Notes under the pieces: generated by a model
The model's database searches: none
Told to the model about the DNA's origin: nothing
The model's input: the letters and a program-made list of their open reading frames with translations, nothing else
Source of the DNA: JAIVGV01 sp036389335
Lineage (GTDB): Bacteria > Acidobacteriota > Blastocatellia > Pyrinomonadales > Pyrinomonadaceae
Reading direction: 5' to 3'
Assembly: GCA_036389335.1 (NCBI GenBank)
Contig: DASVQC010000062.1
Location: forward strand, 17,965-81,964
DNA length: 64,000 bases
Made by a program: the position numbers and the translations under genes
Shown here: piece by piece, positions 17,964 through 27,400 of the stretch
Numbering within the stretch: position 1 is the stretch's first letter
Layout of the letters: each line of letters opens with the position of its first letter

Positions 17964-18946
17964 TGAACGGCGCTCGCGGCGCGTCGCGCGGTCGCGCGCG
18001 TGTTCTCGTCGCGGCGCAGTCGCGGGTCGTTCAGGCGCAGCAGGATGTCGGCGCAGAGGTTGCCGAGGAGCACGGCGGTCGCCGTCAGCATCACGACGCC
18101 CATCAAAAGCGGCGCGTCGCGCCCCTTGACGGCCTCGACGCTGAGCGCGCCCAAGCCCTGCCAGCCGAGCACCGTCTCGACGACGACCGAGCCGCCGACG
18201 AGGCTGCCGAGCGAGTAGCCGAAGATCGTGATGAGCGGGTTCAGCGCGGCGCGCAGGGCGTGGCGGAAGACGACGGCGCGCTCCGGCAGGCCCTTGGCGC
18301 GCGCGACCACGACGAAGTCTTCGGCGAGCGCGGCGGCGAGGGCCTCTCGCGTCTGCGCGAGGAAGAGCGCGACGAGCGGCACGGCGAGCACGAGTGCGGG
18401 CGGGAGCACGCGCGCCGGGGAGAGCGGCGACGAGGCGGCCTCGCCCGCGCCGCCGATGGGGAAGATGTTGGTGCGCGCGGCGACGGCGAGCGCGACTAAG
18501 GCGAGCACGATGCGCGGGGCGGAGGCGGCGACGAGGACGAGCGCGCCGCTCGCGCGATCCCACGCGCCGCGGGGCCTGCGCGCCGCCTGCACGCCGAGCG
18601 AGAGCGCGACCGCCCACGCGACGGCGAGCGCGACTAAGGCGAGCGCGAGCGTGCGGAGCAGGCGCGGCAGGAGGACGGCGGAGACGGGCGCGCGGAACTG
18701 GAAGGAGTAGCCCATGCGCCCGCGCGCGAACTCTCCTAGCCAGCGCGCGTAGCGCAGGGCGAGCGGCTGGTCGAGGCCGTAGAGGCGGCGCAGCTCGCGG
18801 ACTGCGTCCTGCGAGACGTGCGGCTCGGAGCTGAACGCGGTGAGCGCGTCGCCCCCCGCCGCCGCCAGCAGCCCGAAGGTCAGGGCGGAGACGACGAGGA
18901 GCACGACGACGCCCTGTAAGACTCTGGATGTGATCAGCTTCAGCAC
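17960..18946 (-). CDS. peptide-type ABC transporter inner-membrane permease (DppB/OppB family)
   Basis: This 328-residue protein has six predicted membrane helices. It has the DppB features of an N-terminal RVLQGVVVLLVVSALTFGLL helix, a periplasmic segment with RRLYGLDQPLALRYARWL, and the cytoplasmic coupling loop DFVVVARAKGLPERAVVFRHAL. It starts with GTG and has no clear Shine-Dalgarno. With the overlapping dppC-like gene it forms a channel for peptides or related solutes; the binding protein is encoded divergently at 19305. No ATP-binding subunits are in the window, so they must come from elsewhere in the genome. Confidence 0.9.
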   Translation of the reverse strand: MLKLITSRVLQGVVVLLVVSALTFGLLAAAGGDALTAFSSEPHVSQDAVRELRRLYGLDQPLALRYARWLGEFARGRMGYSFQFRAPVSAVLLPRLLRTLALALVALAVAWAVALSLGVQAARRPRGAWDRASGALVLVAASAPRIVLALVALAVAARTNIFPIGGAGEAASSPLSPARVLPPALVLAVPLVALFLAQTREALAAALAEDFVVVARAKGLPERAVVFRHALRAALNPLITIFGYSLGSLVGGSVVVETVLGWQGLGALSVEAVKGRDAPLLMGVVMLTATAVLLGNLCADILLRLNDPRLRRDENTRATARRAASAVQ

Positions 18947-19045
18947 GCGCGGGGGCGGACAACTCGCCGCCGGAAGTTTCTAACACCCTTCGTCGGGCGG
19001 CGACAAGAGCTTTGTGCGCCGCACCGCCGGTTTCAGACCTAGAAC

Positions 19046-19168
19046 TCGCCGCGGGGGTTGCGAGCCAAATGATGAAGGAGGAACGACGAACGATGAACGG
19101 AAGGCAGTCGCTTTCACTTCATCGTTCGTCGTTCCCACTTCATCGTTAGCCTGCGCCCCCGCGGTGAA
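19046..19168. repeat. nested inverted repeat R4 (GAACGAC/GATGAAC heptads)
   Basis: Inner arms: GGAACGACGAACGATGAA on the left against TTCATCGTTCGTCGTTCC on the right, with further weaker pairing of AATGATGAAGG with CTTCATCGTT. Outer arms: CGCCGCGGGGG against CCCCCGCGGTG, ending GAATCC. It lies in the 358-bp divergent region between the permease and binding-protein genes, whose promoters must lie on either side of it. Confidence 0.85.
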
Positions 19169-19304
19169 TCCTCTCCCGCCTCGTCGCGGCCCTCATAAAT
19201 TGTGATGGACAACGACGATCATCCGTGATTGAATCAATCAGCCTCGCCGAACTTCAATTGCGAACAACCTACCCGACGTGATTTCGACGCCACCGATTCC
19301 GAAG

Positions 19305-21083
19305 ATGAAAAACAGATCGCAGAGAAGAGCCTCGCTCGCCGCGCTCGCCGCACTCGCGTGCGCGCTCGCCGCGTGCCAGCCCGTCCCGCAGCAGAACGCG
19401 AACTCGTCGAACCAACCGCAGCCGCCGCGCGAGAAGACGACGGGCAAGCGCGGCGGGCAGTTGACCTACCGCGTCAGCGCGCCGCCCAAGACTTTCAACT
19501 ACATCATGTCGACGGGCGACGACGCGACGACCACCTTCACGCTCTTCCTCCTGTCGAGCCGCCTCGTCGAATTAGATCACGACGCGCAGGCGTACACGCC
19601 CGCGCTCGCCGAAGAGTGGAAGCTCGGCTCGGACGCGCAGAGCGTCGAGGTGACGCTGCGCGACGGGCTGAAGTTCTCGGACGGGCACCCGCTCACCTCC
19701 GAGGACGTGGCGTTCACGCTCCACGCGCTCTACGACGCGCGCCTCAAGCCGCCCATCTTCCGCGACGCGCTGATGCTCGGCGAGAAGCCCATCGAGATCA
19801 GGGTCGCCGACGCGCGCCACTTCACGCTCGCGTTCCCGCAGACGGTGAACGTCCCCGAAAACTACATGTCGAACCTCGCCGTCGTGCCGCGGCACGTCCT
19901 CGAACCGCTGCTCGATTCCGGCAAGCTCGCGGAGGCTTACAGCGTCACGAGCGATCCGAAGTCGATGGTCACGTCGGGCAAGTTCGTCGTCGAGTCGAGC
20001 GCGCCGGGCGAGCGCGTCGTGCTCGCGCGCAACCCCTTCTATTGGAAGAGGGACGCGGCGGGCAACCAGCTCCCGTACCTCGACCGCCTCGCGCTCGAAG
20101 TCATCTCGGACGAGAGCAACGCGCTCGCGCGGCTCGGGCAGGGCTCGCTCGACCTCTACGACCGCGTGCGCCCCGCCGACTTCGCGAGCGTGCGCTCCGG
20201 GCAGGGCACGGCGCGCGGCTACGACCTCGGCCCCGGCCTCTACGCCGACGATCTCTGGTTCAACATGAACCCCGGCGCGCGCGCCGACGGCAAGGCTTAC
20301 GTCGATCCGAACAAGCTCGCGTGGTTTACGGACGCGCGCTTCCGCCGCGCCGTCGCGCACGCCATCGACCGCGAGCACATCGCCGCCAACGTCTGGCAGG
20401 GGCTGGCGACGCCGCTCTCCGGCTTCATCACGCCCGGCAACCACGCGTGGGCGGCCACCGACCTGCCGCGCATCGACTACGACCTCGACAAGGCGCGCGC
20501 GCTGCTGAAAGAGGCCGGGTTCGTGACGCGCGGCCCTGCCGAGTCGCCGGAGCTTTACGACGCGAAGGGCAACCGCGTCGAGTTCACCGTCATCGCGCCC
20601 GCGGGGACGAAGACGAGGGTCGATTCGGCGACGGTCGTGCAGGAGGACTTGGCGAAGCTCGGGATGAAGGTCACGGTCGCGCCCGTCGAGAACGCGCAGG
20701 TCGCCGAGCGCATCAACCAGTCGTTCGACTACGAGGCGGTCTTCTACGGCACGTCGGCGACCGAGCCCGATCCGTCGTCGTACGTGGACGTGCTGCGCAG
20801 CAACAGCCCGCAGCACCTGTGGAACCCGAACCAGCCGAAGCCGGCGACCGACTGGGAGGCGCGCATCGACGATCTGGCGGCGCGGCAGGCGCACGAGACC
20901 GACCCGGCGCGCCGCCGCGCCATCTTCCACGACATCCAGCAGGTGATGGCCGAGCAACTGCCGCTCATCCCCATCGTCTCGCGCCACATCGCCGTCGCCG
21001 CCAACGCGCGCGTGGGCAACTACCGCCCGAGCCCGCTCCCGCCCTTCTCGCTCTGGAACTCGGAGGAGTTGTTCGTCAAATAA
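19305..21083 (+). CDS. family 5 extracellular solute-binding lipoprotein (DppA/OppA-like)
   Basis: The 592-residue product has a canonical lipobox LAAC with Cys24 and an Asn/Gln/Pro linker. It then shows the SBP_bac_5 fold: GGQLTYRVSAPPKTFNYI at the start of the mature domain, LAEEWKLG, VTLRDGLKFSDGHPLTSEDV, and a C-terminal MAEQLPLIPIV. These proteins capture peptides or similar solutes for an ABC importer. Divergence from the dppBC-like genes makes those permeases its likely partners. I chose ATG 19305 because it opens directly into the lipoprotein signal; an in-frame GTG at 19278 is possible. It probably takes up products of the secreted peptidases encoded around it. Confidence 0.92.
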   Translation: MKNRSQRRASLAALAALACALAACQPVPQQNANSSNQPQPPREKTTGKRGGQLTYRVSAPPKTFNYIMSTGDDATTTFTLFLLSSRLVELDHDAQAYTPALAEEWKLGSDAQSVEVTLRDGLKFSDGHPLTSEDVAFTLHALYDARLKPPIFRDALMLGEKPIEIRVADARHFTLAFPQTVNVPENYMSNLAVVPRHVLEPLLDSGKLAEAYSVTSDPKSMVTSGKFVVESSAPGERVVLARNPFYWKRDAAGNQLPYLDRLALEVISDESNALARLGQGSLDLYDRVRPADFASVRSGQGTARGYDLGPGLYADDLWFNMNPGARADGKAYVDPNKLAWFTDARFRRAVAHAIDREHIAANVWQGLATPLSGFITPGNHAWAATDLPRIDYDLDKARALLKEAGFVTRGPAESPELYDAKGNRVEFTVIAPAGTKTRVDSATVVQEDLAKLGMKVTVAPVENAQVAERINQSFDYEAVFYGTSATEPDPSSYVDVLRSNSPQHLWNPNQPKPATDWEARIDDLAARQAHETDPARRRAIFHDIQQVMAEQLPLIPIVSRHIAVAANARVGNYRPSPLPPFSLWNSEELFVK

Positions 21084-21113
21084 AAAGTTAGGCGAAGGCG
21101 GAAAGCGTTAGAC

Positions 21114-21176
21114 GAAGGCGGAAAGCGAAAGAGACCGGCGGCCTCGCGGCTGCGGTCTCTTTCGCTTTCCGCCTTC
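21114..21176. terminator. perfect 23-bp hairpin between convergent genes
   Basis: Arms 21114-21136 and 21154-21176 (GAAGGCGGAAAGCGAAAGAG core) are exact reverse complements with a 17-nt loop. A partial extra copy of the left word (GGCGAAGGCGGAAAGCG) precedes it at 21091-21107, so it also looks like a word-repeat hairpin. It lies between the ends of the binding-protein gene (plus) and the S8 gene (minus) and probably stops both transcripts. Confidence 0.8.
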
Positions 21177-21189
21177 CTCACTCCGGGCC

Positions 21190-24180
21190 CTACTGGTTGA
21201 GCAGGTTTTGCAGGGCGGCCATCGCGTGCGCGAGTTCGAGGCGCGTGAGCGCGACCTGCGGGCGGAAGTTCGCCTGATCGGCGGTGAGCATCCCGCGCGC
21301 GACGGCGACGTAGACGTAGCCGCGCAGGGCGGCGGGAACCTTCGCCGCGTCGGCGATGCCGAGCAGCGCGTCGCCCGCGCGCGCGTCGGCCTCGGCCTGA
21401 AGCCCCGCGGCGCGCACGAGCGCGACCGCCGCCGTCAGCCGATCCGCCGCCGCGTTCGGCGAGAACGAGTCGCCCGCCGCGACGCCCGGGAAGAGCGGGC
21501 CGCGCGGGCCGCGCTGCGCGCTCTCGACGAAGAGCATCGTCGATTGATCGCGCACGTCGCGGTAGGTCGGCGCGGCGGGCACGTACTGCGGCACGCGACC
21601 GCCGATGACGAGCGCCGCCGCCAGATCGCCGCGGCTCGCCGCGAAGCCGGGCCGGTAGTTGCGCCCCGCCGGTTCGAGCACGAAGGTGCGGAGGCTCTGG
21701 TAAACGTCCTCGCGCTGCTGCGCCGTGAGGGCCGAAACGTCGTTGAGCGGCGCGTACTCTGCGTGCGCCGTCTCAAGCACGCCCGTGAACTCCTGCGACG
21801 TGCCGGCCAGCCCGAGCGTGTTCTTGACCGTCATGCGCCACGCGCCCGGCTGAGGCCGCGCGACGAGCGCGCGCTCGCGATGACCCGCGAGGCCGGGCAG
21901 GTTCACGACGTTCACGTCCGCCTGCTTCGCGCCCGCCGAGTCGTAGAGCGCCATGCCGAGATCGTTCAAACTCCACAGCGGCCCCCAGCCGATCTGCATC
22001 GAGGCGAAGAGGGAGTTCTCCGGCACGCCGAAGGTCGTCTCGTAGCCGGTCGCGCCGGGCGCGACCGTGCCGCGGAAGGTTTGCGGCGCGTCGGCCACGG
22101 CGCGGAAGAACCTGCCGTCGAACGCCGCGCGGAAGCGGCCCATGCGGCGCGAGGGGAACGCGGCTTCGAGCACGGCGGCGTGCGCGTTGAGCATCCCGGC
22201 CCCGACCTCGTGCTGGTAGTAGGGCGCGAGCGGCGTCGCCGTCCGCTGGAGGATGTCTTTGATCTGCGCGGGCGAGAGCCGCGGGTTCGCTTCGAGCATC
22301 AGGGCGATTGCGCCCGCCACCTGCGGCGCGGAAAAACTGGTGCCCGTCGCCGTCGTGTAGTAGGGCAGGAGGCCCGGCGCGAGACCCGCGTCGCTGTTGA
22401 AGCCGACGCCCTCGATGCCGGTCTGACTGACGCCCGTCGAGCGAAGCCCGACGACCTTGACGCCGGGGGCGACGAGCGTCGGGCGCGCCTCCGGGTTCGC
22501 GAAGTCGCCGCGCGAGGAGAAGGAGGCGAGCTTGCCGCCGTCGGTCGCGCCGACCGAGACGACCCACGGCGCGGCGGCGTAGGGGTTCAGCGTGCGCAGT
22601 CCCGGCCCGGTGTTGCCCGCCGAGAAGACCGAGGTGACGCCGCGGTCGAAGAGCATCTTCGTCGCGACGTTGACGGGATCGTTCGCGTCGTAGACCGTCT
22701 CAGCCGAGAAGGAGCAGTTGACGACGCGCACGCCCAGAGCCGCGCCGCGCGCGAGCAGGTAGTCGAAGCCGTTGAGGACGAAGACGAGGTTGGCGTCGCC
22801 CGCGCTCAAGCCGACGATGCGCGCGCCGGGCGCGACGCCCGTGTATTGCCCCGCCGAGCGCGAGCCGTTGCCGCCGATGACGCCCGCGACGAACGTGCCG
22901 TGCCCGTGCGCCTGATCGGTGTCGGGCACGTTCTCGACGTTGACGGGGTAGGCGAAGCCGGCGGCGGGCGCGCTCTCAAGGTCTGCGAGCTTGACGTTCT
23001 GCGCGACGCGATCGGCGAGGTCTGCGTGCGTGGCATCGACGCCCGTGTCGAGCACGGCGACCGTCACGCCGCGCCCCGAGACGGGCAGCCCGTTGTTGAA
23101 GCGGGTGAGATCGGCGTCCGCCGCCGCGCGGTCAACCCCGGTCGCGCCCCGCGCCGGGTCGGCGGTGAATTCGAGCGTGCGGTTGCCGTAGATGGAGCGC
23201 ACCGAGCGCAGGTGCGAAATCTGGATGATCTGATCGCGCGTGGCGGTGACGTAGATCATCGGCAGCACGCGGAAGCGCGTGCCGCCGATGACGCCTATCG
23301 CCTGAAGGTCTGCGAGGTCTTGATCGGTCGGGGGCCGGTGGTAGACGAGAACCGCGTTGACGGAGCTGTCGTCGGTCATGCGGTCGAGCGTGACGGCGAG
23401 TTCCGGATCGACGCTGCGCAAGCCGCCGGTGGACGCGCTCACGGGCGCGACGCCCGCCTTGCGCGTGATGCTGTCGGCCCCCGTGATCTGTATGCCGTCG
23501 GCCCCCCTCATCTGTATGCCGTCGGCCCCGGTGACCTGTATGCCGTTCGGCGAGACGGCGAAGACGCGCCCGTCCGGCGTCTTGACGGTGGCCCCGTCCG
23601 CGCCGGTGACTTGGATGCCGTCCGCGCCCGTCACCTGTATGCCGTCGGCGGTCGTCACCTGTATGCCGTCCGGGCCTGCGGCCTGAACGCCGTTGACGCC
23701 GAAAGCGGTGAGCGAGTTCGACGCCCCCGTCCTCACGCCGTTCGCCTGCCGGAAGACGATCGAGTCGGCGCGGTACTGCGTGCCGTCGGCGGTCGTCACC
23801 TGGATGCCGTCCGCGCCGGTGACCTGTATGCCGTCGGCGGTCGTCACCTGTATGCCGTCCGCGCCCGTGACTTGTATGCCGTCCACGCCGGTGGTCGGGA
23901 CGCCGTCAGCGCCCGTCGTCTGGATGCCGTCGGCCCCGGTGGTCTGAATCCCGTCGGCCCCCGTGACCTGTATGCCGTTGACGTTGAAGTTGAGGATGCC
24001 GTCCGCGCCCGTGACTTGTATGCCGTCGGCCCCCGTGACTTGTATGCCGTCGGCCCCGGTGACCTGTATGCCGTCGCCGCTGCGGATGAGCAGGCCGGCG
24101 TAGGCCGAGCCGAAGCACAGCAGGTAGGCGAGGGCGAGGGAGGTGATCTGGCGTAAGCTCTTCAAAACAGTATTGCGCAT
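21190..24180 (-). CDS. S8 subtilase with N-terminal octapeptide repeats and C-terminal SLH-like domains
   Basis: The 996-residue protein starts with a signal peptide (MRNTVLKSLRQITSLALAYL). Residues about 35-240 are some 26 eight-residue units with consensus DGIQVTGA. The S8 domain follows with catalytic Asp378 (LDTGVDATH), His427 (GHGTFVAG) and Ser615 (GTSFSAPQ). The C-terminal third (about 815-990) has three divergent SLH-like units, e.g. RGYVYVAVARGMLTADQANF. The order matches the paralog at 12451-15006 except for the repeats, which replace or precede the propeptide. ATG 24180 opens into the signal peptide; the frame extends 67 codons further upstream into AT-rich DNA that looks like a leader. 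Likely a surface peptidase displayed on or exposing a repeat domain. Confidence 0.9.
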   Translation of the reverse strand: MRNTVLKSLRQITSLALAYLLCFGSAYAGLLIRSGDGIQVTGADGIQVTGADGIQVTGADGILNFNVNGIQVTGADGIQTTGADGIQTTGADGVPTTGVDGIQVTGADGIQVTTADGIQVTGADGIQVTTADGTQYRADSIVFRQANGVRTGASNSLTAFGVNGVQAAGPDGIQVTTADGIQVTGADGIQVTGADGATVKTPDGRVFAVSPNGIQVTGADGIQMRGADGIQITGADSITRKAGVAPVSASTGGLRSVDPELAVTLDRMTDDSSVNAVLVYHRPPTDQDLADLQAIGVIGGTRFRVLPMIYVTATRDQIIQISHLRSVRSIYGNRTLEFTADPARGATGVDRAAADADLTRFNNGLPVSGRGVTVAVLDTGVDATHADLADRVAQNVKLADLESAPAAGFAYPVNVENVPDTDQAHGHGTFVAGVIGGNGSRSAGQYTGVAPGARIVGLSAGDANLVFVLNGFDYLLARGAALGVRVVNCSFSAETVYDANDPVNVATKMLFDRGVTSVFSAGNTGPGLRTLNPYAAAPWVVSVGATDGGKLASFSSRGDFANPEARPTLVAPGVKVVGLRSTGVSQTGIEGVGFNSDAGLAPGLLPYYTTATGTSFSAPQVAGAIALMLEANPRLSPAQIKDILQRTATPLAPYYQHEVGAGMLNAHAAVLEAAFPSRRMGRFRAAFDGRFFRAVADAPQTFRGTVAPGATGYETTFGVPENSLFASMQIGWGPLWSLNDLGMALYDSAGAKQADVNVVNLPGLAGHRERALVARPQPGAWRMTVKNTLGLAGTSQEFTGVLETAHAEYAPLNDVSALTAQQREDVYQSLRTFVLEPAGRNYRPGFAASRGDLAAALVIGGRVPQYVPAAPTYRDVRDQSTMLFVESAQRGPRGPLFPGVAAGDSFSPNAAADRLTAAVALVRAAGLQAEADARAGDALLGIADAAKVPAALRGYVYVAVARGMLTADQANFRPQVALTRLELAHAMAALQNLLNQ
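23467..24078 (-). repeat. 24-bp tandem repeat coding about 26 DGIQVTGA units
   Basis: On the plus strand the unit reads like GCCGTCGGCCCCGGTGACCT plus GTAT. About 18 units keep DGIQ; some read DGIQVTTA, DGIQTTGA or NGIQVTGA, and a few middle units are degenerate (DSIVFRQA, NGVRTGAS, NSLTAFGV). Most differences between units are at third codon positions, so the array is old enough to have diverged while its protein sequence was kept. The 8-residue period with Asp-Gly turns suggests a beta-solenoid or beta-roll. Confidence 0.92.
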
Positions 24181-24469
24181 AGCGAGGGGAACCCGACGCG
24201 AATCGTACTCACCGCTGATTGAATTGTTCGGGCAACTGGCTCTACCGGCGACGGGGTCGCACGCGCGTGCGGGGGTAGAGATTGATGTCGGGGAGCAAGA
24301 AAGTAACATAGTCCGACCCGAAACTATAGTCTTTAGCCGCGAGGGGTTTATTACTTTTTTGTTACAATTTTCGGATGCCATAGCCCCGCCCCGGTAGGCC
24401 CGGACTCAGTCCGTTTTCGCCGCTAATGACGGCGGTTGCGAGACGAGCGCGCGCCGTTTCCCCGGCCCG

Positions 24470-27400
24470 TCAGTCGCTCATCAACTGCTTGAAAACCTTC
24501 TGCGTCTCCGCCGCGGGCTCGACGCCCAACTCCTTGCGCAGCAGCTTGCGCAGGCTCTCGTACTGATCCTTGACCGCGGCGCGGTTCCCGAGCGCCGCGC
24601 CCGCGCGCATGATCATGCAGTGCACGTCCTCGCGGAACTGATCCTCGGCGAGGATGCGCTGCGCGAGCTTCAGAGAGCGCGGCCAGTCCTCGGACTTCTG
24701 CGCGGCGACGGCGAGGGTTTCGAGCATGCGCAGGTGCTGCTCCTTGTAGTAGGCGCGCTGCTCCTCGACCCAGTCGTCGTAAGAGCCCTGCATGAAGTCG
24801 CCGCGGTACAGCTCGACGGCGCGCTCGAAGCATTCGACGAATCGCCCCTGATCCCCGGCGCGGCGCGCCGACTCGCCCTCGGCGAGGAGGCGGTCGAACT
24901 CCTCCGTGTCGATGAAGTAGGGGAAGTCCTGACTGAGCAGGTAATCGCCGTCGCGGTAGACGAGGAAGTTCTGCTTCACGGGCTGGTTGCTGTTCAGGGC
25001 CTTGCGGACGTGCGAGACGGTCGGGTGAAAATTCTTCTCGACCGCCTCGAAGTCCGACTCGCCCCAGAAGGTGTCGATGATCGTGTCTTTGGAGGCGCGG
25101 CGGTGGCGGCGCGAGGCGATGAAGCAGAGGATGTCGCGCGCTCTCTTGGTCGTCCACGCGTCCGCCGCGAGCGGGCGCGCCGGGTCGCGGTAAATCTCGA
25201 CGGGGCCGAGCATCCTGATCGTCAGATCGGCGGAAGGCTTCGGGGCGACCGAGGCGGGGGGCTCGAACGCGGACGCGCCCGCGGCGGAGACCACGCCCGT
25301 CCGCGCCGCCTGCGACGAGGCGAGCGCCGCCGAGACCTGTTCGGCCAGTTCGGGCGCGAGCAGGGCGCGCGCGTCCGTAGACGAGAAGAGGCGCGGGTTG
25401 GCCGTGACCTCGCGGCGCAGCCAGTACTCGTAGTCGTAGCGCGAGGCGAGCTCGACGGCGCGGCGCAGGTTTTCGACGACCGCGCCGTCGCGCCCGGCTT
25501 CGGCGTCGCAGGCGGCGAGGGCGAGCGAAGCCTGCGCCTCGTAGTAGTGGAGGCTGTGCTCGCGGAAGTGGGCGAGCGCGGGCTCAAGCTCCCGGCGCGC
25601 CGCCTCGCTCTGCCCCTGCGCGAGCAGGACGCGCGCGAGCGCGAGGCTCGCGGTCTGTATGCCGCGCTCGTCGCCCGCCTCGCGCCGCGCGCCGATGAGC
25701 CGGTCGAGCAGGGCGCGGGCCGCGCCGGTGTCGCCCTTGCGCAGGTTGAGCAGCGCCTTCTCTTCCAAAAGCTCGTAGCGCGTGATGTCGATGCCGACCT
25801 CGCCGTACGACTGCTCGGCGTGCTTGTAAAACTCTTCGGCGCGCGGCACGTCTCCGCGCTCGCGGTAGAGATCGCCGTAGGTCTGGAACGCCTCGGCCCG
25901 CTGCGACGTGAGGTTGAAGAGGTGGCACAGCTCCAACGCCCGATCCAAGTGGCGCTCGCACTCGGCGAGGTCGCCGCGATACAAGTGGCAGCGCGCGAGG
26001 TTGAGGTAGGCGCCCGCCTCCTGCGGGACGGGTTTCGCGCCCTGCTTGCTTTGCCCGCCGTCGCTCAGCATCCGGCGCAGCCAGCGCATCGCCTCGGAGA
26101 AGTCGCCGCGGATCATCGCGGGCAGTCCCAGATTGTGCGCGATGAGATGCGCGTAGTGCTTGTCGTTCAACCCCTCGGCCAGTTGCAGGGCGTCGCGGAA
26201 CTCGCCCTCGGCGGTCGTCCACTCGCCGAGCGCGACGTAGCACAAGCCCCGCGTGTTGCCGACCTTGACGCGCACGGTCGAGCGCTCGGCGGCGAGGTTG
26301 AGCGCGTTGTCGAGGTGCGTGAACGAGGCGGCGCAGTCGCCGCGGCGGCGCGCGATGGTGGCGAGCGAGTGGAGGGCCTCGGCCTCGCCCTCCTTGTCGC
26401 CGAGTTTGTTCAAGAGCTTGGCGGCGCGGCGCAGGTGCGTGTCGGCGACCTCGAACCTGCCGCGCAGGCGCGCGACCTCGGCGCGGTAGAAGAGCGCGCG
26501 CGGGTGGGCCTCGACGGCCTCTTCGGGGAGCTGTTCGACGAAGCGGACGAGCGGCGCGAACGCGCCCGCCGCCAGCCAGTCGCCGCCGTGCTCGGCGATG
26601 AGCGCGGCGGAGCGCGTGAACTCGCCCGCCTCGTGCAGGTGGTGGATCGCCTGCTCCCACTGGCGGCGCGAGGCGAAGTATTCGGCGCAGCGCGCGTGCT
26701 CGGCGGCGACGCCCGCCTGACCCGCCTCGGCGCGCAGGCGGCGGCGCAGGAAGTCTTTGAAGAGCGGGTGGAGGCGGTACTCCTCTCCGCGCTCGTCGCT
26801 CGCCACCGTCATGAAGACGTTGCGCCGGACGAGCAGCGGCAGGAGCGCGGCGCAGTTCGCCTGCGGGTAGAGCACGGCGCAGGCGTCAGGCTCGATGCGC
26901 TCCAGGGGCGAGACGCGCAAAAGCATCTGCTGCACGTCGCGCGGCTCGTCGGCGAAGACCTCCTCGGCGAAGTAGTCGAAGATGTCGCGCTCGCTCTGGC
27001 GCAGTATCTCTCCGAGGTCGGGGCTCTCGCCGCCGCGCGCGAGGGCGTGGCGCTGCGCGACCTGCCGGACGAGTTGCAGCGCCGTGATCCAGCCGTGCGT
27101 GCGCTCGCGGTACTCGTGGAGCTGTTCGGGCGTCAGCTCCAGATCGAAGACCCTGCGGAACAACTCCTGCGTCTCGGCGTCGGTGAAGAGCAGCTCCTCG
27201 CGGTCGATGATCGTGAGCGCGTTGTGCGCGCGCAGCCGCGAGAGCGAGAGCGGCGGCACGTCGCGCGAGATGATGATGACGTGGACGACGTCGGGCAGGT
27301 AGGCGAGCAGGCGATCCACGACGCGGTGGACGAGGGTGTCCGCGCCGAGGTGGTGGTAGTCGTCCAAGACGAAGACGATCTGCTGATCGACGAGATCGAG

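Noticed and set aside
16722..18986. Single 754-codon frame covering both permease genes
   Set aside because: Its first 340 codons are an Arg-rich shadow of the dppB-like gene; the real protein starts at 17963 with an ATGA overlap.
23467..24078. CRISPR-like array
   Set aside because: The 24-bp units are contiguous without spacers and stay in frame as DGIQVTGA codons; no cas genes are present.
24290..24370. Strong promoter of the repeat-bearing subtilase
   Set aside because: The region is clearly AT-rich, with TATAGT present, but I found no -35 box at acceptable spacing, so no site is called.
24181..24381. 67-residue N-terminal extension of the repeat-bearing subtilase
   Set aside because: It would bury the signal peptide and lies in AT-rich DNA more like a leader or promoter region.
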